Source of the DNA: Streptosporangiaceae bacterium
GTDB taxonomy: Bacteria > Actinomycetota > Actinomycetes > Streptosporangiales > Streptosporangiaceae
Direction: 5' to 3'
Length of the DNA: 5,424 nt
Assembly (NCBI GenBank): GCA_030040815.1
Contig: JASHSZ010000321.1
Coordinates: 1 to 5,424 of the forward strand
A program made the position numbers and the translations under genes. How positions within the stretch are numbered: position 1 is the stretch's first letter; the number at the start of each line of letters is the position of its first letter. Of the stretch, positions 1 to 5,424 are shown one piece after another. The notes below the pieces were generated by a model, which did not search any database, had not been told where the DNA came from, and was given only the letters and a program-made list of their open reading frames with translations.

Positions 1-1702
1 CGGGCCGCCGCCGGACGCGATCGAGGCGATGGGGAGCAAGACGCGGGCCAAGCTACTGATGGCCACAGCGGGCGTGCCGGTGCTTGCCGATCTCGACCCA
101 GCCTCGCTCACCGAGGCGAATCTGCCGGTGCTCATCAAGGCGGCGGCGGGCGGCGGCGGGCGCGGCATGCGCGTGGTCCGCGCGCTCGGAGACGTGCCGG
201 CCGCACTGGCCGCCGCGAGGTCCGAGGCCGGCTCGGCGTTCGGTGATTCCACCGTGTTCTGCGAGCCATACCTGCCCGCGGGCCGGCACATCGAGGTCCA
301 GGTCCTGGCCGACGAGCACGGCACGGTCTGGGCGGTCGGCGAGCGGGAGTGCTCCATCCAGCGCAGATACCAGAAGATCATCGAGGAGGCGCCGTCGCCG
401 CTGGTCGAACGCGTGCCGGAGATGCGCGCGCGGCTGTTCGACGCTGCCCGCACGGCGGCCCGGGCGGTCGGCTACCGCAACGCCGGCACCGTTGAGTTCC
501 TCGCCGACGAGAGCGGCCAGTTCTACTTCCTGGAGATGAACACCAGGCTCCAGGTCGAGCACCCGGTGACCGAGTGCACGACCGGCCTGGATCTGGTCGC
601 ACTGCAACTGCAGATCGCGGCCGGGCGGCCGCTGCCCGGTGAGACGCCACCGCCGGCCCGCGGCCATGCCATCGAGGCGCGGCTGTACGCCGAAGACCCG
701 GCGGCCGGCTGGCAGCCGCAGAGCGGGTTCCTGCACCGGCTCGAGGTGCCCGGTCGTCCGACTACGTTCCGCGTGCCATCGGGCAAGCGAGCGGCGTCCG
801 TGCCCGCCATCCGGGTTGATGCCGGCGTCGGCGCCGGCAGCCGCGTCGGCGTGCACTACGACCCGATGCTGGCCAAGGTGATCGCGTGGGCGCCGGACCG
901 CGAGCGCGCCGCGGCCGTGCTGTCGGCCGCGCTGGCCGGGGCGAAGATCCACGGGCTCGCGACCAACCGGAACCTGCTCGTCCGGGTGCTCCGTCACCCT
1001 GCGTTCCTGGCCGGGCAGACCGACACCGCGTTCCTGGACAGGCACGGCGTCGCGGCGCTAGCCTCGCCGCTGGTCAGCGGCGAGGGCGCGTGGCTGTCAG
1101 CGCTGGCGGCGGCACTGGCTGACGCGGCCGCGCGGCAGGCGGCCGCCCCGGTGCTCGGTCGGCTGCCGAGCGGCTGGCGCAACGTGCCGTCTGACCTGCA
1201 GCGCAAAGCCTACGACGTGGCTGGCAGCGGGACTGCCACCATCCGGTGCGACGTCGGTTACCGGATCGGCCGCGGCCGGCTGATCGTGGACGGCCGCGAC
1301 GACATCGCGCTCGTCTCCATGGCGCCGAGTGAGGTGCGGCTGGACGTCGGCGGTGTGCTATGGCGGTTCGAAGTCGCCGCGTACGACGGCATGACGTGCG
1401 TGGACTCCGGGCTCGGGGCGGTCATGCTCCGGCCGGTGTCCCGGTTCGCCGTCCCCGTCAGCGGTGTGGCGGCAGGGTCGCTGCTGGCGCCGATGCCGGG
1501 CACGGTCACCCGGCTCGGTGCGGCAGTGGGCGAGCAGGTAGCAGCGGGCCAGCCACTGCTGTGGCTCGAGGCCATGAAGATGGAGCACGTGATCTCCGCG
1601 CCCGCCGCCGGCATCATCGCCGACCTTCCCGTGGCGGCTGGCGAGCACGTCGAGGTGGGCAGCGTGCTCGCCATCGTCAAGCCCGAGGAGGACCCCGCGT
1701 GA
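1..1702 (+). CDS. Acyl-CoA carboxylase alpha subunit (biotin carboxylase + biotin carrier), 5'-truncated by window edge
   Basis: This subunit carboxylates its own biotin with ATP and bicarbonate, then passes the carboxyl group to a partner carboxyltransferase that modifies an acyl- or enoyl-CoA in the cytoplasm. The frame is open from base 2 and begins inside the biotin carboxylase domain (GPPPDAIEAMGSK), so about 105 N-terminal residues lie outside the window. Numbering from the Met codon at 29, visible motifs are: Lys4 (E. coli AccC K116); the ATP-grasp glycine loop KAAAGGGGRGMR at 37-48; RRYQKIIEEAP with Lys116; the catalytic stretch EMNTRLQVEHPVTE with Glu169, Asn171 and Arg173; and Arg262 (AccC R338). 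A linker resembling the carboxyltransferase-interaction domain follows, then a C-terminal biotinyl domain with EAMKMEH, biotinyl Lys517. The layout matches the roughly 650-700-residue alpha subunits of methylcrotonyl-, geranyl- and propionyl-CoA carboxylases and mycobacterial AccA2. The dehydrogenase and hydratase neighbours favour an enoyl-CoA substrate, which is inference. The beta subunit is presumably upstream. Confidence 0.95.
   Translation, partial: GPPPDAIEAMGSKTRAKLLMATAGVPVLADLDPASLTEANLPVLIKAAAGGGGRGMRVVRALGDVPAALAAARSEAGSAFGDSTVFCEPYLPAGRHIEVQVLADEHGTVWAVGERECSIQRRYQKIIEEAPSPLVERVPEMRARLFDAARTAARAVGYRNAGTVEFLADESGQFYFLEMNTRLQVEHPVTECTTGLDLVALQLQIAAGRPLPGETPPPARGHAIEARLYAEDPAAGWQPQSGFLHRLEVPGRPTTFRVPSGKRAASVPAIRVDAGVGAGSRVGVHYDPMLAKVIAWAPDRERAAAVLSAALAGAKIHGLATNRNLLVRVLRHPAFLAGQTDTAFLDRHGVAALASPLVSGEGAWLSALAAALADAAARQAAAPVLGRLPSGWRNVPSDLQRKAYDVAGSGTATIRCDVGYRIGRGRLIVDGRDDIALVSMAPSEVRLDVGGVLWRFEVAAYDGMTCVDSGLGAVMLRPVSRFAVPVSGVAAGSLLAPMPGTVTRLGAAVGEQVAAGQPLLWLEAMKMEHVISAPAAGIIADLPVAAGEHVEVGSVLAIVKPEEDPA
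1685..1691 (+). promoter_or_regulatory. Ribosome-binding site of the acyl-CoA dehydrogenase gene
   Basis: GAGGAGG contains the complete AGGAGG core and sits 7 bases before the GTG at 1699. It is encoded within the last codons (Glu-Glu-Asp) of the carboxylase gene. It decides the GTG start over the much longer upstream open frame, and it implies translational coupling with the overlapping carboxylase stop. Confidence 0.85.
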
Positions 1703-2856
1703 ACTTCACCGAGACCGACGAGCAGCAGGCACTGCGCGCCGCGGCGGCGGAACTCGGCCGCAGGTATGGCTATGCCTACTACACGCGGCAGGCACGGCAG
1801 GGTGGCCGCCTGACCGAGTTGTGGCAGGAAACGGGCAAGCTCGGCTTCCTTGGCGCGAACCTGCCTGAGGAGTACGGCGGCGGCGGTGCCGGGCTGTACG
1901 AGCTTGCAATCGTGCTGGAAGAGCTGGCCGCGGCGGGCTGCGGCCTGCTCATGATGGTGGTCTCACCCGCCATCTGCGGCACGATCATCGCCAGGTACGG
2001 CACGGACGAGCAGAAGCGGGAATGGCTGCCACGGCTCGCGACCGGGGCGGCCATCATGGCGTTCGGCATCACCGAACCCGATGCGGGCTCGAACTCCCAC
2101 CGGCTGACCACCGTGGCCACCAGAGACGGCGACACGTGGGTGCTGACCGGCCGCAAGATCTACATCTCCGGTGTCGACGAGGCGGACGCGGTGCTCATCG
2201 TCGGACGCACCGCGGACGCCAGGACCGGCACGCTGCGGCCTGCCCTGTTCATCGTGCCGACGGACACGCCGGGCTTCAGCTATCAGCCGATGGCGATGGA
2301 CATCGTGATGCCGGAAAAGCAGTTTCTGCTGTTCCTTGACGAGGTGCGACTGCCCGCGAACGCGCTGATAGGCGAGGAGTCGGCGGCACTCCAGCAGCTG
2401 TTCGCCGGGCTCAACCCGGAGCGGATCATGGCAGCCGCGATGGCGATTGGCTCCGGGCGATACGCACTGGATCGTGCCATCGGCTACGCCAGGGAGCGCA
2501 CGGTGTGGAGCGTGCCGATCGGTGCGCACCAGGGTCTCGCGCACCCGCTTGCGCAGGTCAAGATCGAGCTGGAGCTGGCCAGGCTGATGATGCAGAAGGC
2601 GGCGACACTCTACGACGCTGGCGATGACATGGCCGCGGGCGAGGCTGCCAACATGGCCAAGTACGCTGCCGCGGAGGCAAGTGTCCGGACCGTCGACCAG
2701 GCCATCCAGGCACTGGGCGGCAGTTCGATGACGCAGGAGTTCGGCCTCGCGGCCATGCTTGCCAACGTCCGGACGACCCGCATCGCCCCGGTCAGCCGGG
2801 AGATGATCCTCAACTTCGTCGCCCAGTACTCACTGGGCCTGCCGAAGTCCTACTGA
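1699..2856 (+). CDS. Acyl-CoA dehydrogenase, isovaleryl/citronellyl-CoA dehydrogenase-like catalytic type
   Basis: This is a 385-residue FAD enzyme that introduces an alpha-beta double bond into an acyl-CoA and passes electrons to ETF. Length and fold order are typical: N-terminal helical domain (about 1-115), beta domain with the FAD/substrate motif ITEPDAGSNS at 124-133, and a C-terminal helical domain (from about 225) with ARERTVWSVPIG and QAIQALGG. The short- and medium-chain family base, the Glu of a C-terminal YEGT motif, is absent; the region reads RIAPVSREMILN. Instead Glu241 in GLNPERIMAAA aligns with the Glu of isovaleryl-CoA dehydrogenase helix G (DLERLVLA), suggesting that type of catalysis and possibly a branched substrate. 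The start is GTG, forming a GTGA overlap with the carboxylase stop, behind an excellent ribosome-binding site. An open frame reaching back to 1360 is discarded because it lies inside the carboxylase. Gene order matches mycobacterial fadE12 from memory. The substrate is not determined. Confidence 0.93.
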   Translation: MNFTETDEQQALRAAAAELGRRYGYAYYTRQARQGGRLTELWQETGKLGFLGANLPEEYGGGGAGLYELAIVLEELAAAGCGLLMMVVSPAICGTIIARYGTDEQKREWLPRLATGAAIMAFGITEPDAGSNSHRLTTVATRDGDTWVLTGRKIYISGVDEADAVLIVGRTADARTGTLRPALFIVPTDTPGFSYQPMAMDIVMPEKQFLLFLDEVRLPANALIGEESAALQQLFAGLNPERIMAAAMAIGSGRYALDRAIGYARERTVWSVPIGAHQGLAHPLAQVKIELELARLMMQKAATLYDAGDDMAAGEAANMAKYAAAEASVRTVDQAIQALGGSSMTQEFGLAAMLANVRTTRIAPVSREMILNFVAQYSLGLPKSY

Positions 2857-2863
2857 CGGAATA

Positions 2864-2882
2864 GTCGGGAGACAAACCCGAC
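2864..2882 (+). repeat. Intercistronic hairpin between dehydrogenase and hydratase genes
   Basis: GTCGGG (2864-2869) and CCCGAC (2877-2882) form a perfect 6-bp stem with a 7-base loop, starting 8 bases after the dehydrogenase stop. A second CCCGAC at 2885-2890 could pair with the same left arm instead. There is no T-run after it, so a strong intrinsic terminator is unlikely. A role in mRNA processing, stability or partial attenuation within the operon is possible but unproven. Confidence 0.4.
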
Positions 2883-2895
2883 GACCCGACCTGAC

Positions 2896-2900
2896 AGGGG
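2896..2900 (+). promoter_or_regulatory. Ribosome-binding site of the enoyl-CoA hydratase gene
   Basis: AGGGG lies 7 bases before the ATG at 2908, a normal distance, and supports that start. Confidence 0.65.
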
Positions 2901-2907
2901 TTCGCCG

Positions 2908-3672
2908 ATGCCTGAAGGCTCGCTCATCCAGTACTCGGTCGACCGCGGCGTCGCCAGGATCGCACTCGACTCACCGCACAACCGCAACGCGCTGTCGGCT
3001 GCGCTCGTCGGTCAGCTCACTGATGCGCTGGCGAAGGCGGCCGCGGACGAGACGGCGCGCGCGGTGGAGCTCACCCATACGGGAACGACGTTCTGCGCGG
3101 GCGCGGACCTGAGAGAGGCCAGTGAGGGGGCCATGGCTTCGGGCGCGGCACGGGTCACGGCACTCCTGCGGCACATCGTCAGTCTGGCCAAGCCGGTGGT
3201 CGGCAGCATCGACGGGCATGTGCGCGCGGGCGGGCTCGGTCTCGTCGGCGCGTGCGACATCGTGCTGGCCGGCCCGCAGTCGACGTTCGCGTTCAGCGAG
3301 GTGCGGCTCGGCCTCGCGCCCGCCATGATCTCGCTGACCACGCTGCCGCGAATGGATGCGCGCGCAGCCAACCGGTACTACCTGACCGGCGAGACCTTCG
3401 ACGCGGCCACGGCGGCCAGGATCGGTCTGGTGACCGAGGCGGTCGCCGACATCGACGCGGGCACCATCGTGGTCCTCGACGCGCTGCGCGCCGCGTCGCC
3501 ACAGGGACTGCGGGAGACGAAGCTGCTGCTGACCAGGGACATGCTGGCCGGGTTCGACGCGAACGCTCCAGGCCTCGCCATGCTGTCTGCGCGGCTGTTC
3601 AGCTCCGCCGAAGCCGCGGAGGGGATTGCCGCGTTCCGGGAGAAGCGACGGCCCGCCTGGGCGGCTGATTAG
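2908..3672 (+). CDS. Enoyl-CoA hydratase/isomerase family protein (crotonase fold)
   Basis: This 254-residue protein has the usual crotonase length and probably hydrates the enoyl-CoA product of the upstream carboxylase, as methylglutaconyl-CoA hydratase or AtuE do in the Liu and Atu pathways (inference). Visible elements are the opening SVDRGVARIALDSPHNRNALS, the first oxyanion-hole segment FCAGADLRE (62-70, Ala66), and the second, IDGHVRAGGLGLVGACD (101-117), with Gly108 at the oxyanion position. Of the two acidic residues of rat mitochondrial hydratase, the Glu164 counterpart is kept as Glu131 (FAFSEVRLGL), while the Glu144 counterpart is Gly111. Some crotonase members work with one Glu, so it may be a one-base hydratase, an isomerase or another crotonase reaction. 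It sits 51 bases after the dehydrogenase on the same strand and is the last gene of the apparent operon. Position and sequence resemble mycobacterial EchA7. Confidence 0.92.
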   Translation: MPEGSLIQYSVDRGVARIALDSPHNRNALSAALVGQLTDALAKAAADETARAVELTHTGTTFCAGADLREASEGAMASGAARVTALLRHIVSLAKPVVGSIDGHVRAGGLGLVGACDIVLAGPQSTFAFSEVRLGLAPAMISLTTLPRMDARAANRYYLTGETFDAATAARIGLVTEAVADIDAGTIVVLDALRAASPQGLRETKLLLTRDMLAGFDANAPGLAMLSARLFSSAEAAEGIAAFREKRRPAWAAD

Positions 3673-3823
3673 CAAACAGCTCCTTAATCGCTCGCCTGCC
3701 GGACAAAGACCACCCCCGCGCTCGTTCGGCGTGGCCCGGCCCGAGGCGCTGGCACTCACGGCGTGGTTGCGGGGCACCATGACCGGTTTGGCCGATACTG
3801 GCTGCCGGACTGGGCCGGCCGAC

Positions 3824-3835
3824 GGAGACGGAGAC
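3824..3835 (+). promoter_or_regulatory. Tandem GGAGAC ribosome-binding region of the DUF3097 gene
   Basis: Two adjacent copies of GGAGAC precede the ATG at 3838. The GGAG cores are 10 and 4 bases from the start, so either could be used, and together they fix this ATG over an in-frame upstream GTG at 3763. Further upstream in the 165-base spacer there is a lone -10-like GATACT at 3794-3799 with no convincing -35 at normal distance. I see no other clear signal in 3673-3823. Confidence 0.55.
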
Positions 3836-3837
3836 AA

Positions 3838-4662
3838 ATGCACAGCAGACGGTATGAAGAGGACGTGCTCTCTCCGCCGCCGCGCAAGCCCGCCGCGGTG
3901 CCGCGGGTCGCCGCCGAGCCCGGCTTGGTCGTGGAGGACAGCGCGGCCGAGTTCTGTGGCGCCATCGTCGGCTGCGAGAAAGACGCCGTCACGCTGGAGG
4001 ACCGGCATGGCCGCCGACGGGTGTTCCCGCTGGCGGAGACCTTTCTGCTGGACGGCAGGAGGGTCGCGCTGGTCCGGCCGGTGCAGCTGCAGCGGAAGCA
4101 GATCCGCCCGGCTCGCACCGCGTCCGGCTCCGTCGCGCCGCCTGCGAGCCGGGCGAGGATTGCCAGGGCCAGCCGAATCTACGTCGAGGGTCAGCACGAC
4201 GCCGAACTGGTCGAGAAGGTGTGGGGCGACGACCTGCGCGACGTGGGAGTGGTGGTGGAGCCGCTGCACGGCATCGACGACCTGCCTGACGTCGTGGCCG
4301 AGTTCGACCCGGAGCCCGGCCGTCGCCTCGGCGTCCTCGTCGATCACCTCGTCGATGGCTCCAAGGAGAGCAAGATCGCCGCCGCGGTGACCAGCGAGCA
4401 CGTCCTGATCGTCGGGCACCCATACGTGGACGTCTGGGCGGCCGTGAAGCCGGCCAGCGTGGGCATCTCACGCTGGCCCGACGTACCCAGGCAGGTGCCC
4501 TGGAAGGAAGGGGTGCTCGCCGCTCTGGGCTGGCCGCCTGATCCGGCCGGAGCCTGGCGCCGGATCCTCGGCCGAGTGCGGTCCTACGCTGACCTTGAGC
4601 CGGCATTCCTGGGCCGGGTTGAGGAGCTCATCGACTTCGTGACGGCGCCAGGCAGCCGCTAA
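3838..4662 (+). CDS. DUF3097 family protein of unknown function, with Toprim-like core
   Basis: This is a 274-residue soluble protein without signal peptide or membrane segments. I recognise it as the actinobacterial DUF3097 family from its N-terminus (RYEEDVL), PGLVVEDSAAEFCGAIVG, and the strongly conserved middle: IYVEGQHDAELVEKVWGDDLR (residues 114-134), GVLVDHLVDGSKES (165-178), VLIVGHPYVDVWAAVKP (189-205), then PWKEGV and RVEELIDFVT near the end. The function is not known to me. The alternation of a strand ending in Glu117-Gly118, a helix, a strand ending in Asp169 with Gly174 and Glu177, then another helix and strand, resembles a Toprim nucleotidyl-transferase/nuclease domain whose DxD is reduced to one Asp; this is inference. 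The N-terminal about 90 residues (GAIVGCEKDAVTLEDRHGRRRVFPL) look like a small beta barrel. The start is chosen for the adjacent ribosome-binding site and the family N-terminus. The 165-base gap suggests transcription separate from the catabolic operon. Confidence 0.9.
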   Translation: MHSRRYEEDVLSPPPRKPAAVPRVAAEPGLVVEDSAAEFCGAIVGCEKDAVTLEDRHGRRRVFPLAETFLLDGRRVALVRPVQLQRKQIRPARTASGSVAPPASRARIARASRIYVEGQHDAELVEKVWGDDLRDVGVVVEPLHGIDDLPDVVAEFDPEPGRRLGVLVDHLVDGSKESKIAAAVTSEHVLIVGHPYVDVWAAVKPASVGISRWPDVPRQVPWKEGVLAALGWPPDPAGAWRRILGRVRSYADLEPAFLGRVEELIDFVTAPGSR

Positions 4663-4697
4663 TCGACCCGCGCTCTACCGGGATGCGGCGGCTGTCT
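4650..4697. terminator. Probable bidirectional terminator hairpin between convergent genes
   Basis: AGGCAGCCGC (4650-4659) pairs with GCGGCTGTCT (4688-4697): ten pairs including one G-T wobble. Inside the 28-base loop, CCCG (4667-4670) can pair with CGGG (4679-4682). The structure covers the TAA of DUF3097 (4660-4662) and the stop of DUF998 on the other strand (4675-4677). There is no T-run on either side, so termination is inferred from position and symmetry; U-tract-poor terminators are common in high-GC actinobacteria. Confidence 0.5.
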
Positions 4698-5340
4698 CCT
4701 CCTCGGCGGACACGAGCCAGCGCTGCCTGGCCACCTGCACGGACGCCACGACCACCAGTGGCCAGATCGACTGGTCTGCGGTGACGGCCCGCTCCGCGAG
4801 GCCCAGCTCCGGACCGTGGAACAACTCGATGGCGAACCACGCCAGGAGAGCGAGCGTAAAGCCGGTCAGCACGACCGCCGCGGCAGGCCGCAACCCGAAC
4901 GGCGCGCCCCGTTCGCGACGTACGGCGGCTATCGGCCAGATCGTCATGACCACAAGGCCGACGAGGGAGAACGCCTCATGGGCGAGCGACCCGCCGCTCC
5001 TGGGCTGCGGGTTCACGGCGATGAGAATGCTGGAGATGCCGCCTATTACCAGCAGGGCCCGGCCGGCTTCGGCGGCTGGCCGCAGCGCGATCCCCGTCGT
5101 GGCGTGGCAGATGCCGACGCCCAGCAGGGCCAGCGCGATGACCCACTGGTAGGGCATGCCAACCGCGCCGAGCGCGCTGATCGAGCGCTGGACGGCGTTG
5201 AATGGCACCGGCTGCAGGTCTGCGCCCAGCGTCCAGCCGACGATGAGCACGACGGGCGCGAGCACCGACGACGCGACTCCCCACCATGGCACGCTTCCGG
5301 TCCGGGCTGGAGGGGGAGCCAGTCGTCTCGTGCTGCGCAC
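4675..5340 (-). CDS. DUF998 family six-helix integral membrane protein
   Basis: This 221-residue protein has six hydrophobic segments, at about 19-39, 64-86, 94-110, 121-140, 150-173 and 190-203, indicating a polytopic cytoplasmic-membrane protein. Family-like features of DUF998 are the first loop FNAVQRSISALGAVGMPYQW (47-66), NPQPRSGGSLAHEAFSLVG (110-128) with His121 at the start of helix 4, and a conserved-looking Glu183-Arg184 and Trp193 around the last helix. The molecular role is unknown to me, and nothing in the neighbourhood explains it. The GTG start at 5340 is preceded by GGTGGA (5344-5349 on the minus strand), only 3 bases away, and by a possible leaderless -10. A later GTG at 5292, just before PWWGV, is an alternative that would remove 16 mostly polar residues. 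The same frame stays open upstream to the window edge (5424), but that stretch lacks membrane or family-like character and is probably non-coding. Confidence 0.87.
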   Translation of the reverse strand: MRSTRRLAPPPARTGSVPWWGVASSVLAPVVLIVGWTLGADLQPVPFNAVQRSISALGAVGMPYQWVIALALLGVGICHATTGIALRPAAEAGRALLVIGGISSILIAVNPQPRSGGSLAHEAFSLVGLVVMTIWPIAAVRRERGAPFGLRPAAAVVLTGFTLALLAWFAIELFHGPELGLAERAVTADQSIWPLVVVASVQVARQRWLVSAEEETAAASR

Positions 5341-5346
5341 AATTCC

Positions 5347-5352
5347 ACCGTA
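5347..5352 (-). promoter_or_regulatory. Possible leaderless -10 element for the DUF998 gene
   Basis: On the minus strand TACGGT fits TAnnnT and ends 6 bases before the GTG start, so transcription would begin at or next to the first base of the start codon. No good -35 is seen 16-18 bases further upstream. The hexamer overlaps the weak GGTGGA ribosome-binding candidate, so only one of the two readings may be real. Confidence 0.3.
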
Positions 5353-5424
5353 AGTGTTCCGCCAACCGGCTATCAGAGGCGCCCCACCGCTCCGCTCGCT
5401 GAGCCCCGCTGACCTGCGCCGCAG

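Noticed and set aside
53..1045. 330-codon open frame on the minus strand opposite the biotin carboxylase.
   Set aside because: It is a low-complexity Arg/Gly/Ala-rich mirror of a clearly conserved carboxylase reading frame.
1360..1698. Upstream extension of the acyl-CoA dehydrogenase frame into the carboxylase gene.
   Set aside because: The extension is Arg/Gly-rich and unlike any dehydrogenase N-terminus. The strong ribosome-binding site and GTG at 1699 give the normal family length.
3667..3689. GATTA...TAATC inverted repeat at the hydratase stop codon as a terminator.
   Set aside because: It has only five A/T-rich pairs, an approximately 13-base loop and no T-run, so it is too weak to call.
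2868..3838. The 9-base word GGAGACAAA occurring at 2868-2876 and 3830-3838.
   Set aside because: A single 9-base match in different contexts (a hairpin arm and loop versus a ribosome-binding region) is not enough for a shared regulatory element.
2971..4419. 482-codon open frame on the minus strand across the hydratase gene, the spacer and DUF3097.
   Set aside because: The translation is rich in Arg, Pro, Gly, His and Gln with no recognisable domain, and it lies opposite two well-supported genes. Long antisense frames are expected in GC-rich coding DNA.
4816..5412. 198-codon plus-strand open frame opposite the DUF998 gene.
   Set aside because: It is charged and low-complexity, with no family resemblance, whereas the minus strand gives a coherent six-helix membrane protein.
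5341..5424. N-terminal extension of DUF998 or another gene at the right edge.
   Set aside because: The minus frame is open to the edge, but the residues look like translated non-coding sequence and would precede the expected N-terminus. No start with a ribosome-binding site is visible.

Overview
The window is a stretch of GC-rich chromosome with strong G/C bias at third codon positions and frequent GTG starts. One gene belongs to a family (DUF3097) that I know only from actinobacteria. Together these point to a high-GC actinomycete. The order carboxylase alpha / acyl-CoA dehydrogenase / enoyl-CoA hydratase resembles the mycobacterial accA2-fadE12-echA7 block. I suspect a Pseudonocardiales-like or mycobacteria-related host, but the sequence does not fix the genus.

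Region 1 (1-3672, + strand) is a catabolic operon. It holds the 3' part of a biotin-dependent acyl-CoA carboxylase alpha subunit (biotin carboxylase plus biotin carrier), cut by the left edge. This overlaps by 4 bases a GTG-started acyl-CoA dehydrogenase that has a near-perfect ribosome-binding site inside the carboxylase 3' end. After a 51-base gap with a small hairpin comes a crotonase-fold enoyl-CoA hydratase. Dehydrogenation, carboxylation and hydration is the logic of leucine (Liu) and acyclic-terpene (Atu) degradation: a branched acyl-CoA is desaturated, its enoyl form is carboxylated with biotin, and the glutaconyl-type product is hydrated. A carboxyltransferase (beta) subunit is needed and should lie upstream of the window. 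No lyase gene is visible here.

Region 2 (3673-4662, + strand) is a 165-base spacer followed by a 274-residue DUF3097 protein of unknown function. Its centre looks like a degenerate Toprim domain.

Region 3 (4663-5424) holds a six-helix DUF998 membrane protein on the minus strand. It converges on DUF3097 with only 12 bases between stop codons, and a long inverted repeat spans both stops. Its GTG start is preceded by a -10-like hexamer at the distance expected for leaderless transcription. The last 84 bases hold no separate gene that I can support.

I found no mobile element, CRISPR, RNA gene or phage signature. Most of the window is ordinary actinobacterial core or catabolic content. The points most worth a second look are the altered catalytic residues of the operon enzymes and the Toprim-like core of DUF3097.
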